49,576 nucleotides of DNA from Pseudoduganella ginsengisoli (lineage in GTDB: Bacteria > Pseudomonadota > Gammaproteobacteria > Burkholderiales > Burkholderiaceae_D): assembly GCF_009720865.1 (NCBI RefSeq), contig NZ_WNLA01000034.1, forward strand, positions 1-49,576. Direction: 5' to 3'. Below, piece after piece: positions 32,324 to 42,349 of this stretch. Within the stretch, counting starts at the first letter, position 1, and the number at the start of each line of letters is the position of its first letter. Below the pieces are notes generated by a model. The model ran no database searches, was not told where the DNA came from, and was given only the letters and a program-made list of their open reading frames with translations. Position numbers and translations under genes: made by a program.

Positions 32324-33235
32324 ATGCCTCGCCCGCGCGTGCGGGAAGAAACGCCGCTGCCCATCCGCGATGGCGTTGCTCCCAGCTATCTGTGGCTGCC
32401 GGAAGGGCAGTGGCCGAACATGCTGGCGTTCCTTGTTGAACGCTATCCCGCCGTATCGGAAGCATCGTGGCGCGAGCGCATGGCGAAAGGCGAAGTGGTC
32501 GACAATGACGGCAAGCCTTTGACGCCGGAGTCGCGCTACCGGCGCGGCATGCGCATCTTTTATTACCGCGAGCTGGAACAGGCTGAAACGCCGATTCCCT
32601 TTGAAGAGGAAATCCTGTTCCAGGATGATCACCTGGTGGTGGTCGACAAGCCTCATTTCCTGCCCATGATTCCATCGGGCCGTTTCCTGCATGAGACCTT
32701 GCTGGTGCGGTTGCGCAAAAAACTGGGCATCGAAGACTTGACGCCGATCCACCGGCTTGACCGGGAAACTGCCGGCGTCGTGATTTTTTCGTCGAACATC
32801 GCCAGCCGCGGGCGCTACCAGTCGATGTTCCAGAAGCGTGTCGTGCAAAAGGAATATGAAGCGCTGGCGCCACGGCTGGAAGGTGTCGAGTTTCCCTTTA
32901 CTTACCGCAGCCGCATGGTGGATGGCGACAAATTCTTTGTCATGAAAGAAGAGCCGGGCGAACCGAATTCGGAAACCGTCATCGACGTGATCGAACACCG
33001 GCCGGATGGCAATACGTTATATCGCCTGTGGCCGCACACGGGCCGCCAGCACCAGTTGCGCCTGCATCTGGCGTCGCTGGGCATCCCCATTATCAATGAC
33101 GCGTTTTATCCGGTGGCGCTGCCGTGCAAGCAGGATGATGTGTCGTCCCCCCTCAAGCTTTTGGCGCGCGCCATCAGTTTTGCCGACCCGCTGACGGATG
33201 AAATACGGCGCTTTGAAAGCCGCCGCACGCTTTGA
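32324..33235 (+). CDS. RluA-family pseudouridine synthase
   Basis: Predicted 303-residue RNA-modifying enzyme. The catalytic aspartate is D146 in PIHRLDRETAGVVIF, and YRLWPHTGRQHQLRLHLASLGIPI is the second signature. The N-terminal 100 residues resemble an S4-like RNA-binding domain (SWRERMAKGEVVDNDGKPL). The specific uridine target cannot be assigned. The ATG is one base after the M48 stop, so it ends the ampG-M48-pseudouridine synthase run. The convergent adhesin gene abuts it with no gap. Confidence 0.92.
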   Translation: MPRPRVREETPLPIRDGVAPSYLWLPEGQWPNMLAFLVERYPAVSEASWRERMAKGEVVDNDGKPLTPESRYRRGMRIFYYRELEQAETPIPFEEEILFQDDHLVVVDKPHFLPMIPSGRFLHETLLVRLRKKLGIEDLTPIHRLDRETAGVVIFSSNIASRGRYQSMFQKRVVQKEYEALAPRLEGVEFPFTYRSRMVDGDKFFVMKEEPGEPNSETVIDVIEHRPDGNTLYRLWPHTGRQHQLRLHLASLGIPIINDAFYPVALPCKQDDVSSPLKLLARAISFADPLTDEIRRFESRRTL

Positions 33236-36200
33236 TCAACTGGTCAGGCCGTACAGGTGGATATCGCTGTCGATAATGAACGTGATGGTGGTATCGGACT
33301 TCAACTGGTATTTGTTGTAGCCCAGGATTTGAATCCACGTCGCGGATTCCCACAGCGAGCTGTCGTAGTAGATCGTATCCGTGCTGTCGCCTTCGAAGCG
33401 GATCGAGTCCGTATCCGACATGGTCTGGATCGCCGCACCTGAAATCGTCAGCGTATTGCTGGTGCCAAGCGAGATCTTTTCAATGTGCGCGATGTTGGAC
33501 GTTAAGGTGCTGAGAGACAAGGTCTGGCTGGACACGCCGATGTTCAGCACGTCCGTGCCATCGGTGCCGCCATCGATCAACCCGCTCAGCGTTCCCGCCA
33601 GGCTGGCCGTCACGGTAAACGTATCGCTGCCATCTCCGCCATAGATGTTGCTGCCCAGCGCGGCCACCGTGAACTGGTCGGCGCCTGCTTCGCCATAAAT
33701 CGTATTGCCGCTGGTGGCAACGGTAATGGTATCGGCGCTGTCGCCGCCGTAGACGGTGTTGCCCGTGCTGCTGACGGAAATGGTGTCCGTGTCGCTGCCG
33801 CCCGTGACGGTATTGTCCGCACCCGTAACGGTAATGCTGTTGGCGCCGGGGCCTGCATCTACCGTGTTGGATGAGCCGGAGACCGTAATGGTGTCCGCAC
33901 CGGTATCGCCGGTCTCGGAATTATCGCCGTATACCGTGTTGTAGGTCCCCGAGATGGACAGCGTATCGTCGCCGTCATTGCCATACACGTAGTTGTACGA
34001 GCCTGTCACCGTGATGGTGTCTGCATCCGCTCCGCCTTCGATCTGGCTGTTATGGCTGCCGTTGACGTTGATGGTATCGCTGCCGCCATCGCCGTAGACG
34101 TGGTTGGTGGTGGAGGCGCTGTTGATGTTGATGGCGTCATTGCCGCTTCCGGCATGCACGGCATTACTCGCGCCGGTGATATCGATGGTGTCGTTGCCCG
34201 CTTGCGTGTACAGATACTTGCTGCCGGTGGCCGTGTGGTTGCCGGCGCTGTCGTCGCCGACATAGACCGTGTAGTTGCTGGTCTCGCCGTAGTATCCGAT
34301 ATTGCCCGCCTTGTCCGAGGCACGGAAGCCGATTTCGCCGCCTGCTGCGACCTTGACGTCGGCAATGGTCCAGATGAACGCCGTCATGGCGGATGCCTTA
34401 GTCCAGGTCGAGCCGCTATCGGTCGTGTATTCAATGAATTCGTCGTCGAGGTTGAATTCGCCGCTCACCGAGCCCGTGATGGTGCTGATGGCGGTATTGA
34501 TGCCCAGGCCAGTGAAGGAAGGCAAGCCCGATGTCGATGTCGAGATGCGGCCGGACGGCGAGCTGGTATCGACAGTCCAGCTGTCGCTCAGCGTGGCGGC
34601 CGTGCTTTCATAACCCGCCGTATCGTATTGCTCGACCTGGATCACGCCGGCCGCATACGTGTCATCGCTCAGCGGGATCGAATACGTGGACCCGCTGGTC
34701 TGTACCGTGGTCCATCCGGCGTTTGACGTCAGCTTGTAGCGCAAGTATGCCGCGGTGATGCCGGAGACGCACAGCGTCGCGTTGTTGGTGATATGGTCGT
34801 TGTCCGTGCCGGTATGGCTGGCGTACGTCGATTCCGTCATCGCCAGGGTGACCGCGGATGGCGTTGGCACCGATTCGGTCGAGAACGACAGCAGTGCCGT
34901 ATCGATCGCCACGCTGTTGCCTGCCGTATCGGACAGCGCAGCGTTATAGACGTACACCGTGTAAGTGCTGGCGTATTGCAGGGAACCCGACAGCGACAGC
35001 GTAGCGGTATGCGTGGAACTGTCGTAGCTGAGCGTATTGCCGCTCAGCGCTTCGCCGGTGATTTCGCGGGCGTCGTTGGCGCCGTCGGTGACCTTGAAGC
35101 CGGTACGGGAATTCACGTCGGCCAGCGCTTCGCTGAACACCAGCGTCACGGAACTGGTGCTGACACTGTTGCTGGTCGAACTCGATGACGGCGTGCTTGA
35201 AGACAGCGACGGCGCAATCGTATCGATGGTGATGCTGGTGGCGCTGCTGGCCGTGCCAGTGTTGCCGGCCCTGTCGTAGACGCGCAATGCCAGCGCATGA
35301 GTGCCGTCCGTCAGCGTGCTGAGCGTGATGTTAATGTCGGCGCCGGACGAGCTGAAATCCGTTGACGTCAGCGTATAGGTGCCGACCACCGCATCGCCGT
35401 TGCTGCTGTCGATGATCTGCAATTTGTCGCCGGCAACCAGGCCACTGGTATTGGCGACATTGACGGTGACAGTCGGCGCACTGTTGTTGGTAATGTTGTC
35501 CGTGCTGCTGGTGCCGCTATCGCTGCTTGCCGCCAGATCCACGGTCTTGCCGGCCATCGATATCGCGCTGGTGTCGATCGTCAGCGCCAGGGCCTGGCTT
35601 TGCGTGCCCGTGTTGCCGGCAGCGTCGCGTGAACGCAAGACCAGCGAATGCGAACCCGCACTTAATTCACTGACGGTGGCCGATACGGTGCCGCCATAAG
35701 ACGTCAGCTCGCTGCTGGTGATGGTATGCGTGTGCAGGATGGTGCTGGTGGTCGTGTCGTAGACGTCAACATAATCGCCTGCCGTCAGGCCGGAGTTATA
35801 CAGGCTGTACGTGATGACGGGCGTGGTATTGGACGTGATGTCGTCACTGGTGCCGCCGCTGACGCCGTTGCTGGTATCGGAGCTGGAGGCCAGGTCCGGG
35901 ATTTTGCTGGACATGGAGCCCGGGCTGGTCGTGTCGATCGTGTACGTGTGGCTGACCGGCGTGCCCGCAACGCCGGTGCCGTCGGTCAGGCGCACCTGGA
36001 TGGTATCGCTGCCGGACAGCGTTTTGCTGATCGACCACGCTTGCCCGCTGACGGTGGCCTCGCTCCACGTGCTGCCATTGTCGGTCGACACTTCGATCTT
36101 GTCGCCCATGGTCGAATAAATGGTGCCGCCGCTGTACGTGCCAGAAATGGTTTGTGTGCCCGTGTTGGTGATCAAGTCGCTGCCGGATTCGCCGCTGTCC

Positions 36201-39200
36201 GTCGAGAACGCGATCGAGGACGACAGGGTCAGGGCTTGCGTGTCGTAATAGAACGGCAGCGATGCGGCGGATGACGGCCCCGTATTGCCGGATTGGTCGC
36301 TGATGGCATTGGCGGACAGCGAGATGGTGCCCGCGCCGTACGCGCTGTCCGTCGGCGTCAGTGTGGCAGTCCAGGTCAAGCCGCTATCTGTGCTGGTGAA
36401 CGTGCCCAGCGATCCACCCGACACCGTGAAGTCGGAAGCGGTTGGCGTATCCGTCACGGCCTCGCTGAGAGTGACGGTCAACGTGGCCGTGCCGCCTTTG
36501 CCCAGCGTATTGTCGTTCAGGGTCAGCGTGGCGGTGGGGCCGGTGGTGTCGGCCGTGAACGTGAAGCTCTTGCTGGATGAAGCCGACGTGGGGCCAACGT
36601 TGCCTGCCGTGTCGTACACAGACGAGGCGGCCAGTGCGAGGCTGCCCGTTGCGGTGGGCGTCAAGGTGGCCGTCCACGTCAGGTTGTCCGACGTGCTGAA
36701 CGTGCCCAAGGTGCCGCCGCTGATGGTGAAATCGCTGGCGGTCAAGCCATACACGGCTTCATCGAATACGACTGTCACGGTCGCAGTCTGGTTCGTGTAC
36801 AGCGCATCTTTGCTGAGTGTGATGGTCGGCGCCGTGGGCGCGGCCTGGTCCAGCGTATAGCTATGGCTGTACGTCGTGCTGGTCGACGAGCCGTTGGTGG
36901 CCCGTACTTTCAGCGTGCTGCTGTGGCTGATGGTCTGGCCGGACAAGCTCCAGCCAGTGCCGATCGTGGTGGCCGTGGTCCAGGATTCACCATTGTCCAG
37001 CGACACTTGCACGTATTGGCCGCGCCCCAGCGCAGCCGACAGGGTACCGGAAATTTCTTGCGACGTGGAGCTGGTGATGAAATCGCCACTGGTACCCGTA
37101 TCCGTGATGCTGGCCGTGGCAATGGTGGCGGTGGGCGCCGCGTTGTACGTAAAACTGGCGTACGCTTCTGACGATGGCCCGCTATTGCCGGCGCTGTCCG
37201 TTACCGACGAAGTATTGAGCCGGACCTCTCCGCTGCTGCTTTCCGTCGATGGCGTCAGCGTGGCGACCCACGTGGTGCCACCGTCCGTGCTGACGGGCGC
37301 TGTCATGGTGCCGCTGTACTTGAAGTCTGCCAGCGTCAGGCCGGTTACCGCTTCGTTAAACGTGATGGTGACGGTGGAGGTTTCGCCGGTGAGCAGTTCG
37401 GGCTGGCTCAGTGCGATGGTGGCGGTAGGCGCTTTGGTGTCGACCGTATAGTTGGACGAACTGGTAGTGCCGCTGCCGGTATTGCCATCGCTGTCGGTAA
37501 CGCCGGTATTGTCCAGCGTGATGACGTTGGTGGTGTCTTCGATGCTGGACGTTGGCGTCAGGGTGGCCGTCCACGTGATGTTGTCGGTCGTGGTTGGCGT
37601 CGACAGCGTGCCATTGGCAACAGTGAAATCGGCAGCAGTCAGTCCCGTTACCGCTTCCGAGAACGTGATGGTCACCGTGGCAGTGTCGCCGGTTTTCAAT
37701 GCCGTGTCGGAGACGGCAATGGTGGCGGTGGGGCGCACCGTGGCCACGGTGTAATTGGCCGACGTGGTGGTGCCGCTGCCGGCGTTGCCGGATGCATCCG
37801 TGATGCCGGTATTGTCCAGCGTGATGACATTGGTTGTGTCGTCCGTGGACGCCGATGGCGTCAGCGTGGCGGTCCAGTTCATGCCATCGGACGATTGCAG
37901 CGATGTCAGCGTGCCATTGGCAACCGTCAAATCGGCTGTGGTCAGGCCCGTCACCACTTCGCTGAAGGTAATGGAGACTGTCGTTGTTTCGCCAGCAGTC
38001 AATGCGCTGTCCGCCAGGCTGATGGTAGCGGTCGGGCGCAGCGTATCGACGGTGTAATTGGCTGACGTGGTAGTGCCGCTGCCGGTATTGCCTGCCGCAT
38101 CCGATACGCCGGAATTATTGAGCGTGATGACATTGGTGGAGTCTTCCTGCGAAGCGGTCGGTGTCAGCGTGCCGGTCCACGTGATGTTGTCGGAACTCGT
38201 CAGCGACGAAATCGTACCGTTGGCGACGCTCAGGCTGGAGGCGCTGAATCCCGTCACGGCTTCGCTGAATTTGACTGTCACGGTCGTGGTTTCACCAACC
38301 GTCAGCGCGGTATCGGCCAGGCTGATGGTGGCGGTCGGGCGGGCCGTATCGACCGTGTAATTTCCCGATGTGGTGGTGCCGGTGCCGCTATTGCCCGCCG
38401 AATTATGGAAGCCGGTATTGGCCAGCGTGATGACGTTGGTGGTGTCTTCCGTCGAGGCAGATGGCGTCAAGGTCGCGGTCCACGTGATGTTATCAGTCGT
38501 GGTTGGCGTTGAAATCGTGCCGTTGGCAACCGTGACATCGGACGCATCGAAACCCGTCACGGCAGAACTGAACGTAAACGTGACGGTGGTGGTTTCGCCC
38601 GCCGTCAACGCCGTATCGGCAATGTTGATGGTAGCGGTGGGACGCACCGTCGATACCGAATAGTTGGCCGACGACGTGCTGCCGATACCGGTATTACCTG
38701 CCAGATCGGACACAGCGGTATTGTCGAGGGTGATGACATTCGTCGTTGCCGTGGTGGACGCCGTTGGCGTCAGCGTGGCGGTCCACGTGGTGCCGCCGTC
38801 CGTCGAAGTGACAGTGGACAGGGTGCCGTTGCCCACCGTGAGGTCGGCGTTCGTGAATTCCGTTACCGCTTCGCTGAAGGTAATGGTCACCAGCGTGGTT
38901 TCACCGGCAGTCAGCGCGCTGTCTGCCAACGAAATCGTGGCAGTGGGCCTGGTGAGGTCGGACGAGTAAGTGGCGGCAACATCGGCAGCCGGACCACTAT
39001 TACCCGCCAAATCCGTGACGCTGGATGCGTACAACGTCACCGAACCATTGCCGTTGTTGGTCGGGGTTAAGGTGGCCGTCCACGTGACACCGCCATCGGT
39101 ACTGACCGGTGTGCCGACGGTATCGTTGGACTTGATGTCGGCGCTGGTCAATCCCGTGACCGCTTCACTGAACGTGATGGTAATGGTCGCGGTTTCGCCC

Positions 39201-40582
39201 TTCTTCAGATGGGCCTTGTCCAGCGTCACCGTTGCGGTGGGCGCGGTCTGGTCCAGCGTGTAGGCTTGCGCCATTGGATTGCTGTACGTGTAGTCATTGA
39301 ATACACGGGCTTTCAGCGTGTTGCTGGCGCTGATGGTGGCGCCAGCGACTTCCCAGTTGCTGCCGCTCACCGTGGCCTTAGTCCACGTGCTGCCGTTATC
39401 GAGCGAGACCTGGATATATTCATCGGCAGCCAGCGTGCCGCTATACGTGCCTTTAATGGTTTGCGACGTGGAGTTCGTAATGAAATCGGTGGCGCTGCTG
39501 CCCGTGTCCGTCATGCTGATCGACGTGACCGTGGCAGTCGGCGCATCCGGTACCGTGCTGTAATTGAACGGTTTGCTGGAACTGTTGGCTGGGCCACTGT
39601 TGCCTGCCAGGTCGGCGACACTACCCGCGTTCAGTGTCACAGTGCCCGTGGTCGTGCTGACGCCTTTGGTTGGGGTCAGCGTGGCAGTCCAGGTTTTGCC
39701 GTTATCAGCCGTCGCCAGCGACGACAAGGCGCCACCCTCGACAGTGAAGTCCGACACGTCCAGTCCCGTCACGGCTTCATTGAAGGTCACGGTAACCGTA
39801 GCGGTTTCACCGGCCACCAGGTCGGTATCGTTGATTGCAATGGAGCCCACAGTGGGCGCATCCGTATCGAACGTGTATGCGTGGCGCGCCGCGGCAGACG
39901 CATTGCCTTCCGCATTGACGACGCGGGCAATGATCGTGCTGCTGCCCGTCACCGTACCGCCGATGCTCCAGGTGCTGTCCGCAGCATTGACCGTGGCGGC
40001 AGCCCAGGTGCCGCCATTATCCAGCGATACCATGACAGCTTCGCCGGCCAGCAGGGCGCCATTGACTTTACCGGCAATGGTTTGCACGGCGCTGCTGGTA
40101 ATGAAATCCGATGCGCTGCTGCCCGTATCCGTTATCGTGAACGTACTGTCAACCACGGCGGTAGGGAGGGTAGCGGCCGACGTCGTAAATTTCAGCTTGG
40201 TCGTGTCCGACAAGCCTGCATACGCATTGCCTGCTTCGTCCAACAGCACGCCTTTGCCCATTTGCACGCTATAGCTTTTGCCCGCCTTCAAATCCGACGC
40301 CAGATTGATCGTCACCGTGTCGCCGGACACCGTCACTTGCGACGTATCGCTGATATCGACCGTGCGGGTATCCGTGGCGCCCACGAGGCGGGTGCGCAAC
40401 GTCCCATCCTTGCCCATATAAGTTTGCGTGGCGCCGTCACTGATGGTGATAAGGCCCGTACCGCTTGTCATCGCTTCGGAAAAAGTCAGGACAATGTCTG
40501 CGCTGGTATTGACGGCGCTGGCATTGGCGGTACTGTTGGTGAACGTGACGGATTTCAGGGACGGCGCAGTCAAATCAGACAT
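33236..40582 (-). CDS. Giant Ig-like repeat adhesin with RTX-type C-terminal tail
   Basis: Predicted 2448-residue surface or secreted protein without an N-terminal signal peptide. It begins with a SwmB/Ig-like module (VTFTNSTANASAVNTSADIV) and carries many Ig-like modules with AGETxTVTxTFSEAVTG and TWTATLTPT motifs. Five units of about 101 residues, coded by about 37432-38955, are nearly identical. From about residue 2110 the tail has short aspartate- and glycine-rich repeats (GGDGSDTF, GNDGDDTLS, GEAGADQF) like haemolysin-type calcium-binding repeats. Such tails mark type I secretion substrates and biofilm adhesins of the LapA/BapA kind. No secretion genes are near. The start has only a poor ribosome binding site (GAGTAGACC), so the first residues are uncertain. 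Confidence 0.88.
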   Translation of the reverse strand: MSDLTAPSLKSVTFTNSTANASAVNTSADIVLTFSEAMTSGTGLITISDGATQTYMGKDGTLRTRLVGATDTRTVDISDTSQVTVSGDTVTINLASDLKAGKSYSVQMGKGVLLDEAGNAYAGLSDTTKLKFTTSAATLPTAVVDSTFTITDTGSSASDFITSSAVQTIAGKVNGALLAGEAVMVSLDNGGTWAAATVNAADSTWSIGGTVTGSSTIIARVVNAEGNASAAARHAYTFDTDAPTVGSIAINDTDLVAGETATVTVTFNEAVTGLDVSDFTVEGGALSSLATADNGKTWTATLTPTKGVSTTTGTVTLNAGSVADLAGNSGPANSSSKPFNYSTVPDAPTATVTSISMTDTGSSATDFITNSTSQTIKGTYSGTLAADEYIQVSLDNGSTWTKATVSGSNWEVAGATISASNTLKARVFNDYTYSNPMAQAYTLDQTAPTATVTLDKAHLKKGETATITITFSEAVTGLTSADIKSNDTVGTPVSTDGGVTWTATLTPTNNGNGSVTLYASSVTDLAGNSGPAADVAATYSSDLTRPTATISLADSALTAGETTLVTITFSEAVTEFTNADLTVGNGTLSTVTSTDGGTTWTATLTPTASTTATTNVITLDNTAVSDLAGNTGIGSTSSANYSVSTVRPTATINIADTALTAGETTTVTFTFSSAVTGFDASDVTVANGTISTPTTTDNITWTATLTPSASTEDTTNVITLANTGFHNSAGNSGTGTTTSGNYTVDTARPTATISLADTALTVGETTTVTVKFSEAVTGFSASSLSVANGTISSLTSSDNITWTGTLTPTASQEDSTNVITLNNSGVSDAAGNTGSGTTTSANYTVDTLRPTATISLADSALTAGETTTVSITFSEVVTGLTTADLTVANGTLTSLQSSDGMNWTATLTPSASTDDTTNVITLDNTGITDASGNAGSGTTTSANYTVATVRPTATIAVSDTALKTGDTATVTITFSEAVTGLTAADFTVANGTLSTPTTTDNITWTATLTPTSSIEDTTNVITLDNTGVTDSDGNTGSGTTSSSNYTVDTKAPTATIALSQPELLTGETSTVTITFNEAVTGLTLADFKYSGTMTAPVSTDGGTTWVATLTPSTESSSGEVRLNTSSVTDSAGNSGPSSEAYASFTYNAAPTATIATASITDTGTSGDFITSSTSQEISGTLSAALGRGQYVQVSLDNGESWTTATTIGTGWSLSGQTISHSSTLKVRATNGSSTSTTYSHSYTLDQAAPTAPTITLSKDALYTNQTATVTVVFDEAVYGLTASDFTISGGTLGTFSTSDNLTWTATLTPTATGSLALAASSVYDTAGNVGPTSASSSKSFTFTADTTGPTATLTLNDNTLGKGGTATLTVTLSEAVTDTPTASDFTVSGGSLGTFTSTDSGLTWTATLTPTDSAYGAGTISLSANAISDQSGNTGPSSAASLPFYYDTQALTLSSSIAFSTDSGESGSDLITNTGTQTISGTYSGGTIYSTMGDKIEVSTDNGSTWSEATVSGQAWSISKTLSGSDTIQVRLTDGTGVAGTPVSHTYTIDTTSPGSMSSKIPDLASSSDTSNGVSGGTSDDITSNTTPVITYSLYNSGLTAGDYVDVYDTTTSTILHTHTITSSELTSYGGTVSATVSELSAGSHSLVLRSRDAAGNTGTQSQALALTIDTSAISMAGKTVDLAASSDSGTSSTDNITNNSAPTVTVNVANTSGLVAGDKLQIIDSSNGDAVVGTYTLTSTDFSSSGADINITLSTLTDGTHALALRVYDRAGNTGTASSATSITIDTIAPSLSSSTPSSSSTSNSVSTSSVTLVFSEALADVNSRTGFKVTDGANDAREITGEALSGNTLSYDSSTHTATLSLSGSLQYASTYTVYVYNAALSDTAGNSVAIDTALLSFSTESVPTPSAVTLAMTESTYASHTGTDNDHITNNATLCVSGITAAYLRYKLTSNAGWTTVQTSGSTYSIPLSDDTYAAGVIQVEQYDTAGYESTAATLSDSWTVDTSSPSGRISTSTSGLPSFTGLGINTAISTITGSVSGEFNLDDEFIEYTTDSGSTWTKASAMTAFIWTIADVKVAAGGEIGFRASDKAGNIGYYGETSNYTVYVGDDSAGNHTATGSKYLYTQAGNDTIDITGASNAVHAGSGNDAININSASTTNHVYGDGGSDTINVNGSHNSQIEGGADADTITVTGSYNYVYGNDGDDTLSISGTYNTVYGDNSETGDTGADTITVSGSSNTVDAGPGANSITVTGADNTVTGGSDTDTISVSSTGNTVYGGDSADTITVATSGNTIYGEAGADQFTVAALGSNIYGGDGSDTFTVTASLAGTLSGLIDGGTDGTDVLNIGVSSQTLSLSTLTSNIAHIEKISLGTSNTLTISGAAIQTMSDTDSIRFEGDSTDTIYYDSSLWESATWIQILGYNKYQLKSDTTITFIIDSDIHLYGLTS
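37432..38955 (-). repeat. Five tandem repeats of about 303 bases inside the adhesin gene
   Basis: The boundary element coding RPTAT (on the + strand, GGTCGGGCG or GGTGGGGCG-like) recurs near 37735, 38038, 38341, 38644 and 38949, a spacing of about 303 bases. The five units share the pattern AGETTTV...FSEAVTG...VANGT...NITWTATLTP...NVITLDNTG. Their similarity favours recombination and copy-number change. Confidence 0.85.
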
Positions 40583-40688
40583 GGTCTACTCGGCAGGGAC
40601 AAAAGCGGTACCATATAGTATCAAAGAAGGGTGAATGTTTGCGCGGTGGAAACCAATATTTCCCCTTTTTTAACTAAACAGAAACAAA

Positions 40689-40709
40689 AACGCCCCAGGC
40701 CGGGGCGTT
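40689..40709 (-). terminator. Terminator of xth
   Basis: Read on the minus strand, the stem (AACGCCCC / GGGGCGTT) with a short loop is followed by a run of T (TTTTTGTTT). It lies 13 bases after the xth stop and keeps its transcript out of the adhesin gene. Confidence 0.85.
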
Positions 40710-40722
40710 GGATGTGCGTTGA

Positions 40723-41505
40723 TTACGCGGCAATGAGCGGGTGATAATCGATGATCAATGGCGCATGATCGGAGAAGCGTTCTTCTTTATAAATGGCCAC
40801 CTGATGCGCCTTGCCGGCGATACCCGGGGTGGCGACGTGGTAATCGATACGCCAGCCCACGTTCTTGGCCCAGGCTTGGCCGCGGTTGCTCCACCACGTA
40901 TATTGCTCTTCGCGCTGATCAAGGCCGCGGTGCACGTCGACAAAGCCCACCTCATCAAACACGCGGGTCAGCCATTCGCGCTCTTCCGGCAAGAAACCGG
41001 AATTTTTCTTATTGCCTTTCCAATTCTTCAAGTCGATTTCTTTGTGGGCGATGTTCCAGTCGCCGCAAATGACGACTTCGCGGCCTTCCGCATGCAACTG
41101 CTGCAAATGCACGATAAACGCATCCATAAAGCGGAACTTGGCTTCCTGGCGTTCCGGTCCGGACGAACCGGACGGGCAATACACGGAAATCACGGTCAGC
41201 GGACCGAAGTCGCAGCGCACGTAGCGGCCTTCCGCATCGAATTCTTCGTTGCCAAAGCCGATCAACACGGCATCCGGTGCGATTTTGCTGTAGACACCCG
41301 TGCCCGAGTAACCCTTCTTTTCCGCGTAATGGAAGTGGCCGTGGTAGCCGTGCGGATTCAGGAATTCTTCCGTCATGTCGTCGGCTTGCGCCTTGAGTTC
41401 CTGTACACAGACGAAGTCGGCATCTTGCGCCGCCATCCACGTGAAAAAGCCTTTTTTGGACGCAGAACGGATCCCGTTCAAGTTCGCGGAAATAATTTTT
41501 GGCAT
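40723..41505 (-). CDS. xth: Exodeoxyribonuclease III
   Basis: Predicted 260-residue DNA repair enzyme (AP endonuclease and 3'-5' exonuclease). The motifs of the EEP superfamily are complete: SANLNGIRSA, VCVQELKAQ (metal-binding Glu34), YSGTGVYSK, VVICGDWNIAHKEIDLKNW, TWWSNRG and SDHAPLIIDY with the catalytic histidine. It is divergent from pyrE, a usual neighbour in Betaproteobacteria, with a 78-base gap that must hold both promoters. Confidence 0.95.
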   Translation of the reverse strand: MPKIISANLNGIRSASKKGFFTWMAAQDADFVCVQELKAQADDMTEEFLNPHGYHGHFHYAEKKGYSGTGVYSKIAPDAVLIGFGNEEFDAEGRYVRCDFGPLTVISVYCPSGSSGPERQEAKFRFMDAFIVHLQQLHAEGREVVICGDWNIAHKEIDLKNWKGNKKNSGFLPEEREWLTRVFDEVGFVDVHRGLDQREEQYTWWSNRGQAWAKNVGWRIDYHVATPGIAGKAHQVAIYKEERFSDHAPLIIDYHPLIAA

Positions 41506-41583
41506 GGTGAAGATTAGGGAAGGGGGTGTGTCGGCCGTGCCCGCGGATTAAAATACAGGCACTTACTATATTAAGAGGCAACT

Positions 41584-42249
41584 GTGAAAAATTTACGGCA
41601 AGAGTTTATCGCGTTTTCTGTGGCGACGGGAGTGTTGCGTTTTGGTGAATTCACCACCAAAGCGGGCCGTCCATCCCCTTACTTCTTCAACGCGGGCCTG
41701 TTCCATGACGGCGCTACCCTGGCGCAGTTGGCGCAATTCTATGCGCAAACGCTGCTGGACTCCGGCATCGAGTTCGACATGCTGTTTGGCCCAGCCTACA
41801 AAGGCATCACGCTGGCATCCGCCACGGCGGTGGCGCTGGCTGGCAAAGGCCGCAACACGTCGTTTGCTTTCAACCGCAAGGAAGCCAAAGACCATGGCGA
41901 AGGCGGCACCATTGTGGGCGCTAAGCTGCAAGGCAAGGTTGTCATTATCGATGACGTGATTTCCGCCGGCACGTCCGTGCGTGAATCCGTGCAAATGATC
42001 CGCGCTGCCGGTGCGGAACCTTGCGCCGTGCTGATCGCACTGGACCGCATGGAGCGCGGCGCCAAGGATGGCGTCATGTCGGAATTGTCGGCCGTGCAGG
42101 AAGTCACGAAGAATTACGGCATTCCGGTCATTTCCATCGGCAACCTGGATGATTTGTTTACGTACCTGTCCGGTGCGGCAGCTGATCCTTCTTTGCAGGA
42201 ATATAAAGAAAAAGTCGCGGCTTACCGTAGTAAGTATGGCGTAGCGTAA
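41584..42249 (+). CDS. pyrE: Orotate phosphoribosyltransferase
   Basis: Predicted 221-residue enzyme that converts orotate and PRPP to orotidine monophosphate in pyrimidine synthesis. The start codon is GTG at 41584, with AAGAGG upstream. The PRPP-binding loop VVIIDDVISAGTSV lies near residues 119-132, and FGPAYKGITLAS, FNRKEAKDHGEGG and the N-terminal FTTKAGRPSPYFFN match the family. Length and all motifs are normal. Confidence 0.96.
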   Translation: MKNLRQEFIAFSVATGVLRFGEFTTKAGRPSPYFFNAGLFHDGATLAQLAQFYAQTLLDSGIEFDMLFGPAYKGITLASATAVALAGKGRNTSFAFNRKEAKDHGEGGTIVGAKLQGKVVIIDDVISAGTSVRESVQMIRAAGAEPCAVLIALDRMERGAKDGVMSELSAVQEVTKNYGIPVISIGNLDDLFTYLSGAAADPSLQEYKEKVAAYRSKYGVA

Positions 42250-42349
42250 ATCCCACGGTGCGCTGCCGGGTCACCTCGGTGGCGCACTGTTGGCGGTTGG
42301 CTAGTGTAGACTTGGTTTGCTTTACTGAAACATTGGAAATGGAGCAAGA

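Noticed and set aside
37432..38955. Possible CRISPR array
   Set aside because: The units are about 303 bases long, in frame, and code for Ig-like modules. There are no short direct repeats with unique spacers and no cas genes.
37452..38969. A row of five plus-strand open frames of about 100 codons each, opposite the adhesin
   Set aside because: Their regular 303-base spacing follows the tandem repeats of the adhesin gene. They are shadows of the repeats and not a family of small genes.
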